Below, piece by piece: positions 19,081 through 26,869 of a stretch of 64,000 bases of DNA. The position numbers were made by a program, and so were the translations under genes. Every line of letters begins with the position of its first letter. The stretch's first letter is position 1. The DNA comes from Arthrobacter sp. N199823. Its GTDB lineage: Bacteria; Actinomycetota; Actinomycetes; Actinomycetales; Micrococcaceae. The DNA lies in assembly GCF_002929705.1 (NCBI RefSeq), contig NZ_PJIN01000003.1, forward strand, positions 434,001 through 498,000. The letters are read 5' to 3'. The notes under the pieces are model-generated. The model worked only from the letters and a program-made list of their open reading frames with translations. It was not told where the DNA came from and did no database searches.

Positions 19081-19194
19081 ATGAGCGTACTTGCCTTGGA
19101 AATCTTCTTCATCTGCCTGCTGGCTTTGGCCGGCATAACCATGGCCTGGTTTGCCGGACTGGTGGTGTGGCGCCTGTTCAAGGGCCAGCAGTAG
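19081..19194 (+). CDS. 37-residue single-pass membrane peptide
   Basis: A short ORF begins with ATG after an AGGA-type Shine-Dalgarno and ends with TAG six bases before the next gene's ATG. The translation is one hydrophobic helix (LEIFFICLLALAGITMAWFA is its core) with a short positively charged tail (WRLFKGQQ). Spacing, codon use and the tight fit between genes argue that it is real. It is likely co-translated with the nitrobindin-like gene. Function unknown. Confidence 0.65.
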   Translation: MSVLALEIFFICLLALAGITMAWFAGLVVWRLFKGQQ

Positions 19195-19200
19195 TCCGTC

Positions 19201-19809
19201 ATGCCTATTGAAATCCCGACGGACCTCACCCCTGAACTCGTTCCACTCTCGTGGCTGCTGGGCACCTGGAAGGGTGCCGGGCGTCTTGGTACCGGTGAAG
19301 ATGACTCGGAATACTTCACCCAGACCGTGACCTTCAGCAGCAATGGCCTGCCGTATTTGCAGTACTCGGCCCAGTCTTGGCTGACGGATGAGCACGGCGC
19401 TATTTTGCGGCCCCTCTCCGTTGAAACCGGCTTCTGGCAGCTGGACCGCCCCATGAACGATTCCGATGGTGGCCCCGGTCTGATTCCTGCGGATATTGTT
19501 CCGGCACTGCGCACGGCCGACGACGTCGAAGCCCTCCGCAATACTGATGGCGGCTTCGACATCATGGCCAATATTGTTCATCCCGGCGGCATCTCCGAGC
19601 TGTACTACGGCAGCATCAAGGGGCCGCAGATTCAGCTGTCCACCGACGCCGTGATGCGCGGCGCAGGTGCCAAGAGCTACACGGCGGCCACCCGCATTTT
19701 TGGCCTCGTCAACGGTGACCTGTACTGGCGCTGGGACGTGGCTGCGCAGGGCAAATCATTGGCCGCACATGCCTCCGCTGCCTTGCATAAAATTCCCAGC
19801 GCACCCTAA
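19201..19809 (+). CDS. Nitrobindin-like heme-binding beta-barrel protein (FABP-like)
   Basis: The 202 residues carry the family motif GxWxGxG as GTWKGAG (21-27), followed by beta-strand-rich sequence ('YFTQTVTFSSNGLPYLQYSAQSWL', 'SVETGFWQL'). This is typical of THAP4/nitrobindin heme-binding domains. Characterised actinobacterial members bind ferric heme and react with NO or peroxynitrite. It is cytosolic. It lies six bases after the 37-residue membrane peptide and 111 bp before the YgfZ-like gene. Heme ligation was not checked beyond the motif. Confidence 0.9.
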   Translation: MPIEIPTDLTPELVPLSWLLGTWKGAGRLGTGEDDSEYFTQTVTFSSNGLPYLQYSAQSWLTDEHGAILRPLSVETGFWQLDRPMNDSDGGPGLIPADIVPALRTADDVEALRNTDGGFDIMANIVHPGGISELYYGSIKGPQIQLSTDAVMRGAGAKSYTAATRIFGLVNGDLYWRWDVAAQGKSLAAHASAALHKIPSAP

Positions 19810-19920
19810 CTGGGATAAGCACGACGGCGGATCCGGTCACCGGCCGCTGCAGGCAGCCTCCGTTTGACGGATCTGTGGGCTGGCTGGAATAGGCTCACAA
19901 GAGAAGGCGTTGCACCCGTT

Positions 19921-21018
19921 ATGAGCTATTTGAGTCCTTTGTTGAACCGTTCCGGCGCCGTGGCAGCAGGCGGCCTCGATGCCGGCGTTGCCGCGCACTA
20001 TGGGGATCCCAACCGTGAACAGCGGCTCCTGATCGGATACCTCGGTAAGGCGCCCAGTGCCGTGGTAGATCTGTCCCACCGCGGAGTGGTGAGCGTCAGT
20101 GGCCCGGACCGGCTGAGCTGGCTCAACACCCTCTCCTCCCAGGCACTGACAAATCTGGCCCCCAATGTTGGCACCGAACTGCTGTTGCTCACCATTCAAG
20201 GGCGCATCGACTACGACGCGCGGGTGGTAGACGACGGCGAAACAACGTGGCTGATCGTGGAGACCGAGGAAGCAGCTCCGCTAGCCCAGTGGCTGAACTC
20301 GATGAAATTCATGCTGCGTGTGGAGATTGCTGATGTTTCCACAGACTGGGCCGTTGTGGGCTCGGTAGTGCGGATTGGAGAATGGTCTGCGTTGACCGTG
20401 TGGGAAGATCCCTGGCCTAATATATCCGCCGGCGGTTACAGTTATGCCGCGGTGCCGGATGCAGAACACCCCGGACTTGAGCGCCCGTGGTTTGAATACC
20501 TCATCCCGGCCGCAGACCTCGTTGAGACCGTGGGGCAGCGTCCGTTGGCAGGGGTTTGGGCTGCAGAAGCGCTGCGTCTGGCAGCCTGGCGGCCTCGCCG
20601 CGGTGCGGAAACGGATGAGAAGACCATTCCGCACGAGCTGGATTTGATGCGCACTGCAGTGCATTTGAACAAGGGATGCTACAAGGGCCAAGAAACCGTT
20701 GCCCGCGTTCATAACCTCGGCCGCCCCCCGCGCCGTTTGGTGTTCTTGCAGTTGGATGGATCCTTGCACACCCTGCCCGCCGTGGGCAGCGAGGTGCTCG
20801 TCGACGAGCGGGTGGTTGGCACTGTCACCTCCTCGGCTCAACACTATGAGATGGGCCCCATTGCTTTGGCGCTCGTGAAACGTTCGGTGGATCCGGACGC
20901 CGTACTGATCGTTAACGACGATGGGGAGCAGTATCCGGCCAATCAGGAACTCATCGTTGCCACAGATGCTGGCCAAGTTGTAGGACGACAAACGGGATTC
21001 CTGCGCTCACCGCGCTGA
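19921..21018 (+). CDS. ygfZ: YgfZ/GcvT-like folate-binding Fe-S maturation protein
   Basis: The start is set at the ATG at 19921 because homologues begin close to '(M)..SPLL'; a TTG 19 codons upstream is possible. The 365 residues contain the diagnostic YgfZ motif KGCYKGQE (251-258) with its redox-active Cys, and the GcvT-fold segments 'VSGPDRLSWLNTLSSQAL' and 'ILIQGRIDYDARV'-like strands. YgfZ uses tetrahydrofolate to support assembly or repair of certain iron-sulfur enzymes. No gcv genes are nearby, so aminomethyltransferase activity is unlikely. Confidence 0.93.
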   Translation: MSYLSPLLNRSGAVAAGGLDAGVAAHYGDPNREQRLLIGYLGKAPSAVVDLSHRGVVSVSGPDRLSWLNTLSSQALTNLAPNVGTELLLLTIQGRIDYDARVVDDGETTWLIVETEEAAPLAQWLNSMKFMLRVEIADVSTDWAVVGSVVRIGEWSALTVWEDPWPNISAGGYSYAAVPDAEHPGLERPWFEYLIPAADLVETVGQRPLAGVWAAEALRLAAWRPRRGAETDEKTIPHELDLMRTAVHLNKGCYKGQETVARVHNLGRPPRRLVFLQLDGSLHTLPAVGSEVLVDERVVGTVTSSAQHYEMGPIALALVKRSVDPDAVLIVNDDGEQYPANQELIVATDAGQVVGRQTGFLRSPR

Positions 21019-21085
21019 TACATCCGGCACCATAAAAACCCACAACAAAGTGCAGTCGCCAGAGTGGCAGGCGCTCTTGTGCCGG

Positions 21086-21105
21086 ATTATTCCACGTGGA
21101 ATAAT
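21086..21105 (+). promoter_or_regulatory. 20-bp perfect palindrome, probable PadR operator
   Basis: ATTATTCCACGTGGAATAAT is a perfect palindrome centred on CACGTG, located 27 bp before the PadR start codon. PadR-family repressors bind palindromes overlapping their own promoters and often control an adjacent exporter, as here. The AATAAT/TAATTC portion could be the -10 region. Confidence 0.65.
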
Positions 21106-21132
21106 TCTTGCGGAGTAATCGGGAGGAGGATC

Positions 21133-21696
21133 ATGACAAAGGCTAGGCACTTGACGCCATTGGGCATATCCGCTTTAGGCCTACTTGTTGAACGCCCCAT
21201 GCACCCTTACGAGATGTATCAAGTGCTGATGCAGCGTCGGGAGGACCGAATAGTGAAGGTCCGCCCAGGCACGCTCTATCACGCAGTGGGCCGTTTAGCT
21301 GCTGCTCAACTGGTGGAACCTATTAGCACCGAACGGGACGGCAATCGGCCCGAGCGAACCACCTACGCTATCTTGCCCGAGGGCAGGGTGGCGTTGGAAA
21401 AGCGTGTCAAGGAGATCTTGGCTACTCCGATCAACGAATACCCGTGTTTTCCGCAGGCCTTGGACGAGGCACACAACCTACCCGCTGAGGTCGTGACCGA
21501 TCTTTTGGGGCAGCGTCTGGCTGCCTTAGAAGTGGAACTGGCTGCGTTGGAGACGGGAGTTGCCAACGCGTCGGCGAAGGGCGTTGAGCCACGTTTCTTG
21601 ATCGATCTGCATTACCAACAGGTCTTACTCAATGCCGAAATGCAGTGGATCCGAGAGCTCTGCGCAGATATTTCCTCCGGAACACTGCGCTGGTGA
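21133..21696 (+). CDS. PadR-family transcriptional regulator
   Basis: The start is at the ATG at 21133, preceded by a strong GGGAGGAGG Shine-Dalgarno; an upstream in-frame start lacks one and would run through the operator palindrome. The 187 residues have the PadR winged helix ('LTPLGISALGLLVERPMHPYEMYQVL', 'VRPGTLYHAVGRLAAAQLVEP', 'YAILPEGRVALEKRV') and a C-terminal helical dimerisation region. It lies 41 bp upstream of an MFS exporter gene, a common repressor/target arrangement for antimicrobial-responsive efflux. Confidence 0.93.
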   Translation: MTKARHLTPLGISALGLLVERPMHPYEMYQVLMQRREDRIVKVRPGTLYHAVGRLAAAQLVEPISTERDGNRPERTTYAILPEGRVALEKRVKEILATPINEYPCFPQALDEAHNLPAEVVTDLLGQRLAALEVELAALETGVANASAKGVEPRFLIDLHYQQVLLNAEMQWIRELCADISSGTLRW

Positions 21697-21737
21697 ACCA
21701 ACCACATCTGCTATTTTTCTAGTTTTAAGGAACACTC

Positions 21738-23243
21738 ATGGAAGTCGTAGCAAAACCGTGGCCCGCGTTATGGGCACTCGTTCTGGGATTCTTCATGATT
21801 CTGGTGGATTCAACCATTGTTTCGGTGGCGAATCCGAAAATCATGGAAGGCCTCAACACCGACATCAACTCGGTGATTTGGGCTACCAGCGCCTACCTGC
21901 TGGCTTATGCCGTCCCGCTTCTGGTGACTGGGCGTTTGGGCGACAAATACGGCCCCAAAAACCTCTACTTGAGTGGGCTGACAGTCTTCACGCTGGCGTC
22001 CCTCTGGTGCGGATTCTCCGGGGACATTAGTACCCTCATCATTGCCCGCGTGGTCCAAGGTCTAGGTGCGGCCATGATGACGCCACAAACCATGGCGATC
22101 ATTACCCGGATCTTTGCCCCGGACAAGCGCGGCCCGGCCATGGGTTTGTGGGGTGCTACCGCGGGTGTGGCGATGTTGGTTGGCCCCATTGTGGGCGGTC
22201 TCCTGGTGGATGGGCTCGGCTGGGAATGGATCTTCTTCGTCAACGTCCCCGTGGGAATCGTGGCATTTGTGCTGGCATGGCGATTGGTGCCCACACTGAC
22301 TACTCACGAACACAAATTTGACTGGCTGGGTGTCTTGCTCAGCTCTGCTGGATTGTTCTTGCTGGTCTTTGGTATTCAGGAAGGCGAAAGCTTCGACTGG
22401 GGTGTCATTGCTGGTCCCATCACCGTTTGGAGCCTGATCATTGCCGGAATCCTCTTCCTGGGTGCGTTCGTCTGGTGGCAAGCGGTGAACAAGGGTGAGC
22501 CACTTGTCCCGCTGCACCTCTTTAAGGTGCGCAATTTCTCCCTCGCCAACGTCGCCATCACCTCCATGGGTTTCAGTGTGACGGCCATGAGCCTGCCCTT
22601 GTTCTTCTACTACCAGCTGGTCCGCGGTATGACGCCCACCCAATCGGCTCTCATGATGATTCCGATGGCGCTGCTCTCGGGTATCTTGGCTCCCTTTGTT
22701 GGCAAGCTCGTTGACGCCGTCAACCCCCGATATGTTGCCTTCGTCGGCTTCATTCTGATGTCCATTTCGCTCGGCTGGACGGCCCTGTTGATGACTCCAG
22801 ACACCCCAATCTGGCTGTTCTTGCTTCCCAGTGGCCTTCTTGGTGTTGCCAGCTCGGGTATTTGGGCTCCACTGTCGACGACGGCCACCCGCAACCTTGG
22901 CCCGCGCGAGGCTGGCGCCGGGGCTGGCATCTACAACACGACACGCCAGATTGGTGCGGTTTTGGGAAGTGCTGCAATCGCCGCGTTGATCTCCGCACGG
23001 TTGGCGGCCGAATTGCCTGCCGGTGCCACCGGCAGCGCAACCGGTGGAACAGGCCAATTGCCGGAGATCCTGCATGCCGGATTCTCCACCGCTATGGCGC
23101 AGTCAACGCTGCTGCCGGCGGCCGCCGTGCTGCTGGGCGCTGCCATGGCTATCTGCTTTGCCAAGCCACGCGATGTCACTGCTATTTATGCCGAGTTTGA
23201 CCAGTCTGAAGAGAAATCCGGGTCAGCAAGCCAGCCACACTAA
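21738..23243 (+). CDS. MFS drug exporter, DHA2 (14-TM, EmrB/QacA-like)
   Basis: The 501 residues have about 14 hydrophobic helices. The family motifs include 'LVDSTIVSVANPKI' in helix 1, the motif A-like loop 'GRLGDKYGPKNLY' and the antiporter-type motif C 'GVAMLVGPIVGGLLVDGLGWEWIFFVNVPVG'. Members export cationic drugs, dyes or antibiotics in exchange for protons. PadR upstream suggests inducible expression. The 3' end overlaps a convergent GNAT gene by 62 bp. Confidence 0.94.
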   Translation: MEVVAKPWPALWALVLGFFMILVDSTIVSVANPKIMEGLNTDINSVIWATSAYLLAYAVPLLVTGRLGDKYGPKNLYLSGLTVFTLASLWCGFSGDISTLIIARVVQGLGAAMMTPQTMAIITRIFAPDKRGPAMGLWGATAGVAMLVGPIVGGLLVDGLGWEWIFFVNVPVGIVAFVLAWRLVPTLTTHEHKFDWLGVLLSSAGLFLLVFGIQEGESFDWGVIAGPITVWSLIIAGILFLGAFVWWQAVNKGEPLVPLHLFKVRNFSLANVAITSMGFSVTAMSLPLFFYYQLVRGMTPTQSALMMIPMALLSGILAPFVGKLVDAVNPRYVAFVGFILMSISLGWTALLMTPDTPIWLFLLPSGLLGVASSGIWAPLSTTATRNLGPREAGAGAGIYNTTRQIGAVLGSAAIAALISARLAAELPAGATGSATGGTGQLPEILHAGFSTAMAQSTLLPAAAVLLGAAMAICFAKPRDVTAIYAEFDQSEEKSGSASQPH

Positions 23244-23913
23244 AACCGGTACTGATGGCCAAGGCATGGGCAGCGGCATTGTTCACATCAGACTGCCACT
23301 GCACGATCAGCCCGGCGGCCAGTGCCTCGTGGGCGGCAATGCTTGTGGCCAGGCGGCCCAGGCCCTGGCGCCGGGAAGCTGGCGCCACTAGGGTGCCCAG
23401 CTGAGCTAGTAGTCCTTGATGCTCGGCGTACGCACTGCAGGCGAGGGGTCCGGCGTCGGACTCGCCCGAATCCATGACAGTGAACTTGTGCTCCCGGCTT
23501 GAGAGGCCCACGTCGTTGACGTCGTCCGGCGGACACAATGATTCAAGCCTCGAGACCTCTTGTGTCCCCGTAGAAACATGGACGGTGTGCTCGGGCTGGT
23601 GCAACTCCAGATCGTCGGCGTAATACAGGGCCTGGGTGCCCAGCCCGCGGCCGCCGTCGAGCCTTGTTAGTCGCAGCATGGTGGAGTGGTCGCTAAGTTC
23701 GTCGTCACTGTACGCCTGCGCGGCAGTCAGAAGGTGGGCCGGCCCGCTGAGGATGGACTGGTTCCACAGGCGCAGGAAAGTCAGCTCGGTACTTTCCGTG
23801 GCGTGGGTGAACCGGCCGTTCCGGGTGTCCGAGAGCAGCGAATCCGTGGGGAGGGCCAGCGCCCGTTCCCAGGCCAGCAGAACGATGGGTGCGGAGTTCA
23901 GATCGAAGGTCAT
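23182..23913 (-). CDS. GNAT-family N-acetyltransferase
   Basis: The 243 residues have a C-terminal GNAT domain with the acetyl-CoA loop 'LGTLVAPASRRQGLGRLATSIAA' (about 165-187) and 'VNNAAAHALAISTGFSVAG'. The N-terminal ~120 residues are poorly conserved. The substrate is unknown. No Shine-Dalgarno is visible before the ATG; a long hairpin ends 8 bp upstream. The 3' end overlaps the convergent exporter gene by 62 bp. Confidence 0.85.
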   Translation of the reverse strand: MTFDLNSAPIVLLAWERALALPTDSLLSDTRNGRFTHATESTELTFLRLWNQSILSGPAHLLTAAQAYSDDELSDHSTMLRLTRLDGGRGLGTQALYYADDLELHQPEHTVHVSTGTQEVSRLESLCPPDDVNDVGLSSREHKFTVMDSGESDAGPLACSAYAEHQGLLAQLGTLVAPASRRQGLGRLATSIAAHEALAAGLIVQWQSDVNNAAAHALAISTGFSVAGLLTRISLQTGQTRHK

Positions 23914-23921
23914 GCTTTAAC

Positions 23922-23959
23922 GCTAATGCCCGCAGCAAACAATTGCTGCGGGCATTAGC
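23922..23959. repeat. 17-bp perfect inverted repeat between divergent genes
   Basis: The arms at 23922-23938 and 23943-23959 are exact reverse complements with a 4-nt loop. No T-run follows on either strand, so this is not a typical terminator. It lies in the leader of the minus-strand GNAT gene, immediately before its start codon, where it could block ribosome access, or it may be an operator. Function unknown. Confidence 0.6.
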
Positions 23960-24073
23960 TATGTGCGGGTGGAATTGGGCTCCTCTAGCTGCTGTGCGCA
24001 TCGTTGCACAGGAGTCATACCTTTGTGGGCCCCGTCGCAACACTCCATGATCCACCTCACAATGCGAGTGTTT

Positions 24074-24157
24074 CGGCAACGGTTTTAGAGTGAAACTATC
24101 CAAAAGTACAGCCTGACCGTCTAAAAATAGAGTGTGACTGTCCAAAAGTAGAGTGTT
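24074..24157 (+). repeat. Tandem 21-bp direct repeats upstream of pilus locus
   Basis: Three head-to-tail units of exactly 21 bp (24095-24115, 24116-24136, 24137-24157) share the pattern ACYGTCYAAAARTAGAGTGTG. A degenerate fourth unit (24074-24094) keeps TAGAGTG. A 21-bp period is two helical turns, so bound proteins would lie on one DNA face. Alternatively this is the multiply repeated terminus of a lost IS21-like element, ending ..GTTGACCA near 24162. The units sit 84-151 bp before the adhesin start codon. No transposase remains. Confidence 0.65.
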
Positions 24158-24245
24158 GACCACTCGGGTATTAGTTAGCCCAACCTCCCTAATCTAATGA
24201 GGCGCACATTTGCGCGAATCATTAGTTCGTTTTGGGGGAGTTGTC

Positions 24246-26789
24246 ATGCGTTTTTCCACGTCTGCCCGACACCGGCATGGAAGCCGGCGTAGATCCGGTC
24301 CGGCTGGCAGGACAGCAATGCTGCGCGTAGCCGCCGGCATGCTGGGCCTGGCACTCGTCGGAAGTGTCGGAGTGGGCGCAGTGGCGTCCTCCCCTGACAC
24401 CGTCGATTTGCCAGCCGCCGCTGCCGAGGCGACGCCGGCTGCCGCGGAGACCACTCCTGCTGCTGCGGACCTGGCAGCCTCGGAGACTACTCACGCTGCT
24501 GCGGCTCCGAGTGAAGAGCCTGCGACAGTCGGCGAAGCTACCTCCGAGCCGGTTGCGCCCACGAAGGCTGCTCCCAAGGCCCCGGTCATCGACGCTGCGC
24601 CCAAGGCCCCCGCTGCCCAGCAGCTCAAGGTGGCCCCACAGGCATTGGTCACTGCGCTGAATAACCCGGTACTTCCGGGCAAATGCGGGCTGAACATAGC
24701 TATTGTTCTCGATCTTTCCAACTCCCTGCTTGACACGCACGTTTCTGCTTCGAAGACTGCAGCCAAGAGCGTTGTAGACAGCTTGCGCGGCACGCCGTCC
24801 TCTGTGGGGGCCTACACTTTCGGAACATTCGCACCGGACCGCACCAACGCGTCCATCGCCAAGTCATCGGTGTCGACAACGAACGGTGCCAATACTGTTA
24901 ATACCAAGATTGGGCAGTTCAGTCGGGTACCCACCAGCGTAGGTGGCACAAACTGGGACGCCGCACTGCGCCAGATCCCCACGAGTCAATATGACATCGT
25001 TTTGTTTGTCACCGATGGTAATCCGACTGCTTACGGGACACCGAACTCAAACGCCAACCAGTCTGTCCCCCGGAACAACACTGATTTTGGGCTAAGATCC
25101 GATGCCGTAGACCTGTCAACGGCAGTGACCGCTGCGGACGCTTTGAAGAATTCCGGCACATTCGTCATGGGACTGGGCGTGGGGGCCGACATCAACATGG
25201 CCAATATTCAAGCCATTTCTGGCCCCGTTTCGGGAGCCGACTACTTCAAGATCGATGACTATGACAAGTTGACGGCCAAGCTCACCGAGATAGCGCTGAA
25301 GAACTGCCAAGGCACGGTCAGCGTCGTCAAGCAGGTGCGTGAACTGGATGGGACGCTTGCACCCGCAGCCGGTTGGACTATCAACGGCAGGGCAACGGAC
25401 GACATCTCCCCGTTCAACGCAGTCACCGGGACTGACGGAGCCGTGAACTTCAAGGTCAATAACCTTGTTTCAAGTGGGCGCACGGTTCAATTTGCAGAAG
25501 TACAGCAGTCGCAGCATGTCCTGGAACTCCAAAACACCAAGAATGCCAAGTGCACCAACAACGTTACGGGCGCAAATGTGCCAGTCACCAATTCAGGTAC
25601 TCTCGGTTTTACCGTGACGATAAACCCGGCCGATGCCATCAGCTGTGAAGTCATCAACGCAAAGTTACCGCTGCCAGTGGCAAAGGTGACGGTCACCAAG
25701 ACCTGGGTCAACGCCATTGCTGACGACAAGGCTTCCTTCGCCGCTAACGGCGTGACGGGTTCTTCTGACGCGCCGAACAACGGCAACGTCATTTCGGCCA
25801 GTTTCCCCCAGGGGACCACGGTGAACGTGTCCGAGGTACTAGCAACGGCCACCAACAAGGGCAGCTATACCTCGACGCTCAAGTGCACCACGGCCACGGG
25901 AACCGTGGCTCAAGGAACCTTGACGGGAAGCTTCACGCTCGGTGCCAGTGACGTCATCTGTTCGTTCACCAATACGAACAAAGCAGCGACAATTATGGTT
26001 CAGAAGCAGTGGATCGTGGACGGCAAGCCCTACACCAATGGCCAGCAGCCCGCCGGCATCTCTGCCGCACTGACCCTCACCGGGGCCACCGCCCCGGAGT
26101 GGGGAACGGTGTACCCCGGATACTTTGCCGGCAACACGGTCACCATCGCCGAGACTACAACCATTGACCCGACCATGGCCTGCAAGGTCACGGACTCACA
26201 GGTGACACTCGCCAATGGAACGAAGATCTCGAGCAATGTTCCCTATGCTGCAGTGCTGGCCGCCGGTGACAACAGCTACACCGTAACTAACACGGTGAAG
26301 TGCACCACGGTGCTGACATTGCTGAAGTTCATTGACAACAGCAACGGCGGGACCCTGGTTCCCGGTGACTTCACCCTGACGGCCAAGCCCGGCACGGGAG
26401 AGGCACTGACGGTTGCCGGCGCCAACACTGTGGCGGATGCCAATACCAAGTCCGTGACCGCTGGCTTGAACTATGCACTGAGCGAGGCGAGCACACTCAA
26501 GCCCGCGTACCTGCAGCTGAGCCTGCAGCGCTACACCGGCACGATCAATGCGGACAAGAGCCTGGCTAATCCGGATGCCTGGGTGGATGCCGCATCGGCT
26601 ACCGTCTCGGTGCAGACCGGTAAACACGAGGTGTATCGCTTCGTCAACGCCAGTGTTCCAACCTTCGCCCTCCCGCTCACCGGCGGCACCGGCAACTGGA
26701 CGTACATGGTTGTCGGCGGAGGACTCCTCCTCGTGGCGATCTTGTTCACTGCTTGGGTTCTGGTTCGAAAGTTCAAGACCAACCGCTAG
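24246..26789 (+). CDS. Pilus adhesin with VWA domain and LPXTG-type sorting signal
   Basis: The start is at the ATG at 24246, behind GGGGGAG. The 847 residues comprise an Arg-rich signal peptide (1-45), an Ala/Pro/Glu-rich stalk (about 55-135) and a von Willebrand A domain with MIDAS residues DLSNS (156-160), a Thr in GGTNWD and Asp257 in VTDGNPT. Several immunoglobulin-like repeats follow ('VTKTWV...ASFPQGTTVNVSE', 'VQKQWIVDGKPY..', DUF5979-like), and the protein ends with LPLTG (809-813), a membrane helix and a basic tail. VWA adhesins cap sortase-built pili (SpaC/RrgA type). Downstream pilin and class C sortase genes support that role. Confidence 0.92.
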   Translation: MRFSTSARHRHGSRRRSGPAGRTAMLRVAAGMLGLALVGSVGVGAVASSPDTVDLPAAAAEATPAAAETTPAAADLAASETTHAAAAPSEEPATVGEATSEPVAPTKAAPKAPVIDAAPKAPAAQQLKVAPQALVTALNNPVLPGKCGLNIAIVLDLSNSLLDTHVSASKTAAKSVVDSLRGTPSSVGAYTFGTFAPDRTNASIAKSSVSTTNGANTVNTKIGQFSRVPTSVGGTNWDAALRQIPTSQYDIVLFVTDGNPTAYGTPNSNANQSVPRNNTDFGLRSDAVDLSTAVTAADALKNSGTFVMGLGVGADINMANIQAISGPVSGADYFKIDDYDKLTAKLTEIALKNCQGTVSVVKQVRELDGTLAPAAGWTINGRATDDISPFNAVTGTDGAVNFKVNNLVSSGRTVQFAEVQQSQHVLELQNTKNAKCTNNVTGANVPVTNSGTLGFTVTINPADAISCEVINAKLPLPVAKVTVTKTWVNAIADDKASFAANGVTGSSDAPNNGNVISASFPQGTTVNVSEVLATATNKGSYTSTLKCTTATGTVAQGTLTGSFTLGASDVICSFTNTNKAATIMVQKQWIVDGKPYTNGQQPAGISAALTLTGATAPEWGTVYPGYFAGNTVTIAETTTIDPTMACKVTDSQVTLANGTKISSNVPYAAVLAAGDNSYTVTNTVKCTTVLTLLKFIDNSNGGTLVPGDFTLTAKPGTGEALTVAGANTVADANTKSVTAGLNYALSEASTLKPAYLQLSLQRYTGTINADKSLANPDAWVDAASATVSVQTGKHEVYRFVNASVPTFALPLTGGTGNWTYMVVGGGLLLVAILFTAWVLVRKFKTNR

Positions 26790-26869
26790 CACCCGCGGGG
26801 CTTCAAGCCCCGCCATCAAACCACACAATTATTGCCAACATCACCACCACCACCGATAGGAACCATCTC

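Noticed and set aside
22062-23075. Long antisense frame inside the MFS exporter gene
   Set aside because: His/Gln/Gly-rich nonsense composition typical of an antisense shadow; the sense protein has clear transporter motifs.
24095-24162. Intact insertion sequence
   Set aside because: No transposase frame and no matching opposite end within the window; at most one worn terminus.
23705-24163. Minus-strand frame covering the 21-bp repeats
   Set aside because: It overlaps the supported GNAT gene, and its repeated LLDS/LFLDG residues are just the translation of the DNA repeats.
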